Shown: positions 1 to 5,221 of the stretch, piece after piece
Position numbering within the stretch: the stretch's first letter is position 1
Layout of the letters: the number at the start of each line of letters is the position of its first letter
Origin: Coriobacteriia bacterium
Lineage (GTDB): Bacteria; Actinomycetota; Coriobacteriia; Anaerosomatales; JAENZW01
DNA: 5,221 nt
Direction: 5' to 3'
NCBI GenBank assembly: GCA_029858605.1
Contig: JAOUET010000133.1
Location: forward strand, 1-5,221
Program-made: the position numbers and the translations under genes
The notes under the pieces: generated by a model
Seen by the model: the letters and a program-made list of their open reading frames with translations, nothing else
What the model was told of the DNA's origin: nothing
Databases searched by the model: none

Positions 1-2125
1 TCAGGAAGTAGTCGTATGCGTCGAACGAAGTCATCGCCTCTATTCGCCGAAGATTGGCCCCCACGCTCGTCTCGGCAGTGATCTTGAAGAGGTTGATCTC
101 GCTTGTGCGTCCGACATGAGTGCCGCCGCACAACTCCTTGCTGAAGTTCCCGACTTCGAGTACCCGCACGAACTCGCCGTATTTCTCGCCGAAGAGAGCC
201 GTCACGCCGCTCTCCTTGGCGGATCGCAGAGACGTCTCGTAGGCGCGTACTGCGTGATTCTCCATGATCTTGGCGTTGACCATCCGCTCGACCTTCGAGA
301 CCTGCTCGGCCGACATCGCCTCGAAGTGGGTGAAGTCGAAACGCAGACGGTCCGGCGCCACGAGCGAGCCGCCCTGGCGAACATGCTCGCCCAGAACCAG
401 CCGAAGCGCCCAATGCAGCAGATGAGTGGCGGTGTGGTTGCGACGGGTACGCTCGCGTCGCATCGGCTCGATCGCAGCAGAAACGGCATCGCCAAGAGCA
501 AGCGATCCCGTCTCCAGCTCTCCGATGTGGGCAACGACGCCTTCGACCGGTATCTGCGTGTCCTGCACTCGGAAGACGGCCCCCGCAGCACTCGAAATGG
601 TGCCCTCGTCTCCGACTTGGCCGCCCTGCTCGCCGTAGAAGGGGGTGCGGTCGAGCACGATCTCGGCTCGTCGACCGGGTTCCAGCCGCTCTGCGCGCCC
701 GTCGTCCACGACGATTCCGGTCACGACGGCGTCGGACTCGTCCTTCTCGTAGCCGAGGAACTCCGACTCCCCCACATCGGTCAGCAATTCGGCGAATGCA
801 GCTTCAAACCCGGCCCACGACTCGTCCTTGATAGCCGCACGCGCTCTCTCGCGCTGCACCTCCATCTCGGACTCGAACGTGTCCATGTCCACCTCAAGAC
901 CGTGCTCGCTGAGAATCTCCGAGGTCAGTTCGATCGGGAAACCGTACGTATCATGCAGGGCGAACGCCTTCGTTCCGTCGAAGGCTTCGCCGCCCGCATC
1001 ACGCAACGTCGCGACCTCGTCCTCCAGAAACGTCAGTCCCTGACGCAGCGTCGCGCCGAACCGCTGTTCCTCGCTGTCCACCATTCGTCGGACGAGCTCG
1101 TGATGCTCGACGATCTCCGGATACGCCTCCCCCATCTGCTCGACCACTACGTCGATCAGGGCGCTCATGAACGGCTCGGTGCGGCCGAGCAACCGACCGT
1201 GACGCACAGCACGCCTGAGCAGTCTGCGCAGAACGTACCCGCGTCCCTCGTTCGAGGGCAGGACTCCGTCGGCGATCAGGAACGTCACGGCTCGGGCGTG
1301 ATCGGCGAGGATCCTGAGGGACGTGTCGGGGCGCTCCCCGGCACCGTACTCGACGCCCATCAGATCTTCGGCCACAGCCATGATCTGCCGCAGGACGTCG
1401 GTCTCGAAGTTCGATGTCACACCCTGAAGGATGGCGGCAAGGCGCTCCAGCCCCATTCCCGTGTCGATGTTCTTCTTGGGTAGCGGAAGGAGCGAACCGT
1501 CGTCTTGCCGGTCGTACTGCATGAACACGAGGTTCCAGTACTCCACGAAACGATCGCACTCGCATCCCGGCGCGCAGTCAGGGCTTCCGCAACCGACCTC
1601 GGGACCCTGATCGTAGTACAGCTCCGAACACGGGCCGCAAGGACCGGTGGGGCCCGCCGACCAGAAGTTGTCCTTCGCGCCCATGCGCACGATGCGCTCT
1701 TGCGGGACCGAGGTCTCTTCAAGCCAAAGCGCCTCGGACTCCTCGTCCTCTTCGAAGATCGATGCCCAGATGCGAGAAGGATCGAGCCCGAGCACGTCGG
1801 TGGAGTATTCCCATGACCACGCTATGGCTTCGCGCTTGAAGTAGTCTCCGAACGAGAAGTTGCCGAGCATCTCGAAGAAGCTGTGGTGGCGCCCCGTCGT
1901 GCCGATGATGTCGATGTCGGTCGTACGCACGCACTTCTGCACCGTAGCCGCACGAGTGAAGCCAAGATCCTTCAATCCTAGGAAGACAGGCTTGAACTGC
2001 ACCATCCCAGCTGTGGTGAGTAGAAGGGAGGGATCTTCCGGCACGAGCGACGAGCTCGGCCGGCGTTTGCAGCCCTTGCCTTCGAAGTACGACAGGAAGC
2101 TCTCTCGGATCTCGGCTGATCTCAC
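1..2125 (-). CDS. alaS: Alanyl-tRNA synthetase, C-terminal part cut off by the window edge
   Basis: Cytoplasmic class II synthetase that charges tRNA-Ala with alanine and hydrolyses mischarged Ser/Gly-tRNA-Ala. The frame is open for 708 codons without a stop; about 165-170 residues of the usual ~875 lie beyond base 1, namely the C-Ala/oligomerisation domain. Visible landmarks: N-terminus MRSAEIRESFLSYFEGKGC; class II motif 2 as RHHSFFEMLGNFSFGDYFK from residue 79; motif 3 GMGLERL at 223-229; ADHARA at 274-279 and LPSNEGRGYVLRRLLRRA at 289-306; TPFYGEQGGQ at 494-503; editing-site metal ligands H564-x3-H568 (HTATH) and C666/H670 (CGGTH), at the positions known for E. coli AlaS. Four cysteines at 179, 184, 188 and 190 form a probable zinc-binding insertion in the catalytic domain. 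The GTG start at 2125 overlaps the TGA of the upstream gene (GTGA) and has GAGGAG 8 nt upstream, so translational coupling is likely. No frameshift or missing catalytic residue is seen. Confidence 0.98.
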   Translation of the reverse strand, partial: MRSAEIRESFLSYFEGKGCKRRPSSSLVPEDPSLLLTTAGMVQFKPVFLGLKDLGFTRAATVQKCVRTTDIDIIGTTGRHHSFFEMLGNFSFGDYFKREAIAWSWEYSTDVLGLDPSRIWASIFEEDEESEALWLEETSVPQERIVRMGAKDNFWSAGPTGPCGPCSELYYDQGPEVGCGSPDCAPGCECDRFVEYWNLVFMQYDRQDDGSLLPLPKKNIDTGMGLERLAAILQGVTSNFETDVLRQIMAVAEDLMGVEYGAGERPDTSLRILADHARAVTFLIADGVLPSNEGRGYVLRRLLRRAVRHGRLLGRTEPFMSALIDVVVEQMGEAYPEIVEHHELVRRMVDSEEQRFGATLRQGLTFLEDEVATLRDAGGEAFDGTKAFALHDTYGFPIELTSEILSEHGLEVDMDTFESEMEVQRERARAAIKDESWAGFEAAFAELLTDVGESEFLGYEKDESDAVVTGIVVDDGRAERLEPGRRAEIVLDRTPFYGEQGGQVGDEGTISSAAGAVFRVQDTQIPVEGVVAHIGELETGSLALGDAVSAAIEPMRRERTRRNHTATHLLHWALRLVLGEHVRQGGSLVAPDRLRFDFTHFEAMSAEQVSKVERMVNAKIMENHAVRAYETSLRSAKESGVTALFGEKYGEFVRVLEVGNFSKELCGGTHVGRTSEINLFKITAETSVGANLRRIEAMTSFDAYDYFL

Positions 2126-3312
2126 TCGGTACTCTCCTCGACAGAGACGGCGTCTGAAGCGTCGCCACCGGGAGAGCCGCAGCCCTCGTCCACAGCTCGC
2201 TTCGTGCGGAACAACGCGCCGTCCTCGCTACCGATGGGGCGCCGCGTGTGTTGTTCGTAGTAGTAGACGAACAGCCCCTTGGCAACTGCGGCGATCGGAA
2301 TCGCCAGGAGGATCCCCCAGAAGCCCATGAGCGTTGCGCCGACGAGCAAGGAGAATACCACGAGTACCGGATGAAGGTCGACCTGCTCAGACATGACACG
2401 AGGGCTGACGAACAGATCCGTGATCTGCTGCGCTGCGATCGTCACCAGCAGCGCCCCAACTGCCGTCCACGGCCCCACGAAAGCGGCCACGATGGCAGAG
2501 ATGATGCCGCCCACGAGAGGCCCGACGTAGGGGACGACGTTGAACAGGCCCGTGATGATCCCGAGCACCAATGCATAGGGGACGCCAAGAAGGGAGAGCC
2601 CGAGAAAAACTATCGAACCGGTGACGCCGGAGATGATCAACTGTCCTCGAACGAATCCACCAACGACGCGCAACACCGTGTCGATCAGAAACTCCGCCTC
2701 CTCGCGACGGCGGTCACCAACCAACACCATGATCTCCGCGCGCATCTTCGGAAGATCCTTCAGTATCCAGAATGCGATGACGAGCGCGAGCACGGCGTTG
2801 AAAAGGAAGGTAGCGGTCGCGCTTCCCACGGACACGACACCCGCCGCCAAGTTCGCACCCCAAGCACCGAACTGCGCGGTGATGGTCTTGCTCAGCTGGT
2901 CGAGTCCGTTCTGGACCCATGCTGGGACTACGAGTGCGTGCAGGCCGGCCTCGGTCTCGTTCCACCACTCGAGCGCAGTGCGATAGTAGCCGGGAAACGC
3001 CTTGAAGAACTGTGCGAGCTGCTCCGCGAGGGCGGGTATCACGAACGCACCTGCGATGCCGAACACCGCGATCGCCCCTGCGTAGCAGACGACAACGGCC
3101 CAGATACGCTTGATTCCCCGCTTCTCGAGAGCGTTCACCGGGATACGAAGCAGCAGCACGACGATTCCGGCCATCAAGAACGGAATGAGAGCGGCGGTGA
3201 GGCGATCGAGCAACCATATCGCTCCGACGATCAGCAGGGCGATACCGATCGCAGCCCAAGCCGTCAGGGCCACGCGCTGGAGCCGCTCCGTAGCGCGTCT
3301 GGATTGCGGCAC
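2122..3312 (-). CDS. AI-2E family (PF01594) polytopic membrane transporter
   Basis: A 396-residue integral membrane protein of the AI-2E/TqsA-like family. Members have been linked to autoinducer-2 export or to ion/proton antiport; the substrate here cannot be told from sequence. Hydrophobic segments: about 14-35 and 38-57, 69-93, 153-184, 224-250, 251-294 and 312-352, giving roughly 7-8 membrane spans. The poorly hydrophobic loop at about 100-150 and the charged stretch at 185-215 lie between spans, as in the family. Hallmarks are NVVPYVGPLVGGI at 258-270 and QITDLFVSPRV at 296-306, followed by HPVLVVFSLLVGATLMGFWG from 314. Residues 354-396 form a hydrophilic, acidic C-terminal tail beyond the usual domain. 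The GTG start at 3312 is 5 nt after the sigma-factor stop, with AGGGAGG 10 nt upstream. Its 3' end overlaps alaS by 4 nt. An AI-2E-family gene next to alaS is also known in B. subtilis (yrrI, from memory), which suggests a long-kept neighbourhood rather than a proven functional link. Confidence 0.95.
   Translation of the reverse strand: MPQSRRATERLQRVALTAWAAIGIALLIVGAIWLLDRLTAALIPFLMAGIVVLLLRIPVNALEKRGIKRIWAVVVCYAGAIAVFGIAGAFVIPALAEQLAQFFKAFPGYYRTALEWWNETEAGLHALVVPAWVQNGLDQLSKTITAQFGAWGANLAAGVVSVGSATATFLFNAVLALVIAFWILKDLPKMRAEIMVLVGDRRREEAEFLIDTVLRVVGGFVRGQLIISGVTGSIVFLGLSLLGVPYALVLGIITGLFNVVPYVGPLVGGIISAIVAAFVGPWTAVGALLVTIAAQQITDLFVSPRVMSEQVDLHPVLVVFSLLVGATLMGFWGILLAIPIAAVAKGLFVYYYEQHTRRPIGSEDGALFRTKRAVDEGCGSPGGDASDAVSVEESTE
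2134..2139 (-). promoter_or_regulatory. Ribosome binding site of alaS
   Basis: GAGGAG lies 8 nt before the GTG at 2125-2123 and inside the last codons of the upstream membrane-protein gene. It decides the alaS start: the GTG overlaps the upstream TGA, and the residues that follow match the conserved AlaS N-terminus. Confidence 0.8.
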
Positions 3313-3317
3313 TGGTC

Positions 3318-4106
3318 CTACGCCTCCCTCACGATGCTCTCGCGCAAGACCTTCAGTGTACGGCGCAGCAGACGCGAGACCTGCATCTGCGAGATGTCCA
3401 ACTGACGCGCGATCTCAGTCTGCGTCAGGCCTTCGAAGAAGCGCAGATAGAGAACCCTCTGCTCTTGTGGCGACAGCTGCTTCAGCGCGCCCGCAAGTGT
3501 CGCTCGATCGTCGACTATCGCCATTAGCTGGTCGTCTTTTCCGATGTACTCGAGAATGCTGAACGAATCCGAGCCGTCGCCTCCGCGGTCGCTTTCGAGC
3601 GATACGAAGTTGTACGCCTCGGACGTCTCGAGTGCCTCGAGCACATCCTCGGGTGTCACCTCGAGATACTCTGCGATCTCGGGTATCGTCGGAGAACGCT
3701 GCAGTCGCTGGGTAAGTTGGTCAATCGCCTGGTTTACCCGAAATGACAGCTCTTGAAGTCGCCTCGGGACCTTGATGGCCCAGCCCTTGTCGCGGAAGTA
3801 GCGCTTCAGCTCTCCAACAATCGTCGGGGTCGCGTAGGTCGTGAACTCGACCTGTCTCTCGATGTCGAAACGATCGATCGCCTTGATCAGTCCGATGGTG
3901 CCGACCTGGATCAGGTCATCGATGGGCTCCCCACGATTGCGGAACCTGCTGGCCAGGTATTTCACGAGGTTGAGGTACATGGTTATCAACTCATCGCGCG
4001 CGGCATCATCGCCTTCCACGCGATAGCGTCGAAACAGCTCGCGAGTGTGTTTCTTGTCCCAGGAGAGCTTTCGGGACTGTTTGCCGGCGTCCCTAGACCT
4101 CGGCAT
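3318..4106 (-). CDS. sigB: SigB/SigF/SigG-type alternative RNA polymerase sigma factor
   Basis: A 262-residue group 3 sigma-70 factor, the usual size for SigB/SigF, which directs RNA polymerase to stress or developmental promoters. Regions in order: short N-terminus without region 1.1; region 2.1 around 35-60; region 2.2 core-binding DDLIQVGTIGLIKAIDRFD at 63-81; regions 2.3-2.4 FTTYATPTIVGELKRYFRDK from 88, then GWAIKVPRR; region 3 at about 120-165; a variable linker at 170-190; region 4 at about 205-255 with the helix-turn-helix LTQTEIARQLDISQMQVSRL at 227-246. The YATPTIVGELKRYFRDKGW block is the signature of the SigB/F/G subgroup. The ATG at 4106 is chosen because it has GGAG 7 nt upstream and starts where the family starts; the frame stays open upstream to 4295, but that part is out-of-frame anti-sigma coding. 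It overlaps the anti-sigma gene by 14 nt, the usual arrangement for a co-translated sigma/anti-sigma pair. The exact name (SigB or SigF) cannot be fixed without phylogeny. Confidence 0.95.
   Translation of the reverse strand: MPRSRDAGKQSRKLSWDKKHTRELFRRYRVEGDDAARDELITMYLNLVKYLASRFRNRGEPIDDLIQVGTIGLIKAIDRFDIERQVEFTTYATPTIVGELKRYFRDKGWAIKVPRRLQELSFRVNQAIDQLTQRLQRSPTIPEIAEYLEVTPEDVLEALETSEAYNFVSLESDRGGDGSDSFSILEYIGKDDQLMAIVDDRATLAGALKQLSPQEQRVLYLRFFEGLTQTEIARQLDISQMQVSRLLRRTLKVLRESIVREA
3323..3329 (-). promoter_or_regulatory. Ribosome binding site of the AI-2E family gene
   Basis: AGGGAGG lies within the last codons of the sigma-factor gene, 10 nt before the GTG at 3312. It supports this GTG as the start, since there is no ATG nearby in frame before the first membrane span. 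Its position inside the upstream coding sequence suggests coupled translation. Confidence 0.65.
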
Positions 4107-4497
4107 CTTCCGACTCCAAGACGGCGCGCTTGACGACCCGAAGGTACGGACCGGTCTCGTCCGACGACATCTCGAACGTGTCGCAGACGGACTGCAGTAG
4201 GAAGGTCGCGTATGCTGCTCGACGCTCGGCGTCCTCGTCAGTGATACGAGAACCGGCCGAAAGGCGAACTCGAATCTCGAGCTCGCCATCACCAACAGCG
4301 AAGTCCAGCCTCACCTCGCCAGACTCCGGAGCATGGTCGCACGCGTACACAAAGGCCTCCTCTGCGGCGATCCTGACGTCGTCGACCTCATCGAAGGTCA
4401 TGCCCATCCTGCTCACGAGAGCAGAAGCCGTCATTCGGACGGTCTTGGCGAATTCGCCGCGCGATGGCACGGTCAGCGTCACGGTGTCTGCGGTCAT
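4093..4497 (-). CDS. rsbW: RsbW/SpoIIAB-like anti-sigma factor with degenerate ATP-binding motifs
   Basis: A 134-residue protein with the plan of the HATPase_c_2 (GHKL) anti-sigma family, directly before and overlapping the sigma gene, its presumed partner. RsbW and SpoIIAB normally hold their sigma factor inactive and, as ATP-dependent serine kinases, phosphorylate an RsbV/SpoIIAA antagonist. Seen here: an N-terminal strand TVTLTVPSRGEFAKTVR (5-21), the helix DEVDDVRIAAEEAFVYACDH (36-55) matching the N-box helix, strands EVRLDFAV and ELEIRVRL, and a C-terminal YLRVVKRA strand. The key residues are altered: the N-box E-A-x-x-N reads E47-A-F-V-Y51, the G1 DxGxG is replaced by LSAGSRI (79-85), the G2 glycines are replaced by AAYATFLL (94-101), and the segment between them is about 15 residues, shorter than in SpoIIAB. 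ATP binding is therefore doubtful. No RsbV gene lies in the window. The ATG at 4497 has GGAGG 4 nt upstream; a GTG at 4521 would add 8 residues but has no ribosome binding site. Family assignment rests on fold pattern and context. Confidence 0.82.
   Translation of the reverse strand: MTADTVTLTVPSRGEFAKTVRMTASALVSRMGMTFDEVDDVRIAAEEAFVYACDHAPESGEVRLDFAVGDGELEIRVRLSAGSRITDEDAERRAAYATFLLQSVCDTFEMSSDETGPYLRVVKRAVLESEDAEV
4114..4117 (-). promoter_or_regulatory. Ribosome binding site of the sigma-factor gene
   Basis: GGAG lies 7 nt before the ATG at 4106, inside the 3' end of the anti-sigma gene. It supports the 262-residue product over the longer open frame reaching 4295. Confidence 0.6.
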
Positions 4498-4501
4498 GGT
4501 T

Positions 4502-4506
4502 CCTCC
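4502..4506 (-). promoter_or_regulatory. Ribosome binding site of the anti-sigma gene
   Basis: GGAGG lies 4 nt before the ATG at 4497. The spacing is short, but the match is strong. It lies downstream of the alternative GTG at 4521, so it can serve only the ATG. Confidence 0.6.
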
Positions 4507-4541
4507 GGATAGCTCGGTCACGCATCAAGGCGCGCGCAGTT

Positions 4542-4862
4542 TCAGCCTTTGCGGGCTCGTCTTGCGGCAGTCCATGCCTGCCGCAAACGCGACCCCACAG
4601 CATTCACTGCATCGAACGGAGCGTTCACTGCGTCGGAAACGTCCTCGAATCTCGTCACTATCCCGTCAATGCGGAGCAGTTCGGCGTTCACCGCATCCAC
4701 GGTCACTTCGATCTTCTCGACGAGCGGCACGAGGCGACCATCCATGTCGTCAAACAGACGCCTGGCGGAACGCATCGTTTGCGCGGTCTGAACGAGGACG
4801 AAGATGGCAACGCCGCATGTGGCGATACCGACAATGGCGAGAACGATCAGCAGGGCAGACAT
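4542..4862 (-). CDS. DUF948-like membrane-anchored coiled-coil protein
   Basis: A 106-residue protein with one N-terminal membrane span (about 3-25, MSALLIVLAIVGIATCGVAI then FVLV) and a helical remainder rich in Ala, Val, Asp and Arg. It ends in a basic tail (WTAARRARKG). This is the layout of DUF948 proteins such as B. subtilis YtxG, which are of unknown function; the tail is probably cytoplasmic. The motif DAVNA occurs at 56-60, 77-81 and 84-88, spaced by 21 and 7 residues, which is exact heptad phasing and supports a coiled coil. It is the first gene of the probable operon, 44 nt before the anti-sigma gene. The start is uncertain: the ATG at 4862 has only a weak ribosome binding site, while a TTG at 4895 would add 11 polar residues but would lie almost on the transcription start of the promoter proposed at 4907-4915. 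The ATG also places the membrane span at the N-terminus as in the family. Family assignment is by layout, not a search. Confidence 0.78.
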   Translation of the reverse strand: MSALLIVLAIVGIATCGVAIFVLVQTAQTMRSARRLFDDMDGRLVPLVEKIEVTVDAVNAELLRIDGIVTRFEDVSDAVNAPFDAVNAVGSRLRQAWTAARRARKG

Positions 4863-4906
4863 AGTATCCACGAACTGTCTTTCCGACGAGTCCAACGACT
4901 CACGCT

Positions 4907-4915
4907 AGTGTAGCA
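4907..4915 (-). promoter_or_regulatory. Candidate extended -10 promoter of the DUF948-rsbW-sigB-AI-2E-alaS operon
   Basis: Read on the minus strand, the rarA-DUF948 gap contains TGCTACACT: an extended TGn followed by TACACT, four of six matches to TATAAT. No good -35 hexamer lies 16-18 nt upstream, the best being TTCTTG-like. Transcription would start near 4899, about 37 nt before the ATG at 4862. It is the only clear gap in which a promoter for the five downstream genes could sit, but the match is modest and promoters inside coding regions cannot be excluded. Confidence 0.4.
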
Positions 4916-4948
4916 GAGCCGCGACCCCAAGAACGCGCGAACCGCAGG

Positions 4949-5221
4949 TCAGACGGGTTCCTGGGAGTCACCGGCTTCCTCGGCTTCCCAACCCCTGTCC
5001 CCCGGCTCGAAGAAGCGTGTGCCCTCAAGACCATCGGGCAGGTACTGCTGTGTCACGCTACCGTGAGGATGATCGTGCGGGTAGACGTACGCCGGATAGT
5101 CCTCCGCCCCAGGTCGATGACGATCGCGAAGATGGTCCGGGACTGCGCGGGCAGGTCCCTGCCGGACTTCCGCCAAAGCGTTCTCGACCGCGCGATACGA
5201 CGCGTTCGACTTCGGTGCGAT
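4949..5221 (-). CDS. rarA: Replication-associated recombination protein A, C-terminal 90 residues
   Basis: The 3' end of rarA (mgsA), an AAA+ ATPase related to clamp loaders that acts at stalled replication forks together with single-strand binding protein. Only the C-terminal tetramerisation domain (MgsA_C, PF12002) is in the window; the Walker motifs lie beyond base 5221. The frame is open to the window edge. Recognisable conserved elements in the visible fragment are KSNASYRAVENALAEVRQG (4-22), VPDHLRD (27-33), a YPHDHP segment at 47-52, and the QQYLPDGLEGTRFFEP block at 58-73. The last ~17 residues (GDRGWEAEEAGDSQEPV) are an acidic lineage-specific tail. The stop is 86 nt before the DUF948 ATG, with a plausible promoter between them, so rarA is probably a separate transcription unit. 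No convincing hairpin terminator is visible after it. Confidence 0.93.
   Translation of the reverse strand: MAPKSNASYRAVENALAEVRQGPARAVPDHLRDRHRPGAEDYPAYVYPHDHPHGSVTQQYLPDGLEGTRFFEPGDRGWEAEEAGDSQEPV

Noticed and set aside
116..1483. A 455-codon open frame on the plus strand
   Set aside because: It lies wholly antisense to alaS, whose conserved motifs are unmistakable. Its product resembles no family, and long antisense frames are expected in high-GC genes.
2122..2250. T-box or other leader riboswitch before alaS
   Set aside because: There is no untranslated leader: alaS begins inside the stop codon of the preceding gene.
1719..2399. A 226-codon minus-strand frame across the AI-2E/alaS junction
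   Set aside because: It is out of frame with both real genes and is a low-complexity Ser/Arg-rich translation.
2248..3405. A 385-codon open frame on the plus strand
   Set aside because: It is antisense to the AI-2E gene and the end of sigB. The product is a charged, His/Asp/Arg-rich chain typical of the complement of membrane-protein codons, with no credible domain.
4107..4295. Longer sigma-factor start at 4295
   Set aside because: The extra 63 residues have no sigma-family character and would overlap the anti-sigma gene by about 200 nt; the ATG at 4106 has a ribosome binding site.
4498..4521. GTG start at 4521 for the anti-sigma gene
   Set aside because: No ribosome binding site precedes it, whereas GGAGG precedes the ATG at 4497.
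4863..4895. TTG start at 4895 for the DUF948 gene
   Set aside because: It is a rare start codon with a poor ribosome binding site, and only about 5 nt from the proposed transcription start.
4863..4948. SigB-type promoter (GTTT-N14-GGGTA-like) before the DUF948 gene, implying autoregulation
   Set aside because: The nearest elements, GGTTC and GGGGTC, are only about 10 nt apart and match the consensus poorly.
4916..4948. Rho-independent terminator after rarA
   Set aside because: The GC-rich stretch has no strong inverted repeat followed by a T-run on the minus strand.

Overview
The window carries six genes, all on the minus strand, so transcription runs from high to low coordinates. It reads as a high-GC bacterial chromosome. 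The gene content and the style of the alanyl-tRNA synthetase and sigma-factor sequences suggest an actinobacterial lineage, possibly a deep-branching Coriobacteriia relative. That placement is inference from memory of family sequences, not from a search. There is no rRNA, tRNA, insertion sequence, CRISPR array or phage gene. Coding density is very high: the only gaps of note are 86 bases (4863-4948) and 44 bases (4498-4541).

Layout in transcription order: (1) the 3' end of rarA (replication-associated recombination ATPase), entering from the right edge and ending at 4949; (2) a small gap with a plausible extended -10 promoter; (3) a 106-residue DUF948-type membrane-anchored coiled-coil protein; (4) an RsbW/SpoIIAB-like anti-sigma factor; (5) a SigB/SigF/SigG-type alternative sigma factor; (6) an AI-2E-family (PF01594) polytopic membrane protein; (7) alaS, which starts inside the stop codon of the previous gene and runs off the left edge after 708 codons.

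The five genes from DUF948 to alaS are packed as one probable operon: a 44-nt gap, a 14-nt overlap, a 5-nt gap and a 4-nt overlap. An essential aminoacyl-tRNA synthetase thus appears to be transcribed behind a stress-type sigma/anti-sigma pair. AI-2E-family gene plus alaS, with rarA nearby, is a neighbourhood I also recall from Bacillus subtilis (yrvN ... yrrI-alaS), so the sigma cassette looks like the element particular to this locus.

The most unusual observation is the anti-sigma protein. It has the overall plan of the GHKL-fold RsbW family and sits directly before its presumed sigma partner. However, the ATP-binding N-box asparagine is tyrosine, the G1 DxGxG motif is absent, the G2 glycine motif is absent and the ATP-lid region is shortened. 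No RsbV/SpoIIAA anti-anti-sigma gene is present here. If it still binds sigma, it probably does not work through the textbook kinase-driven partner switch.
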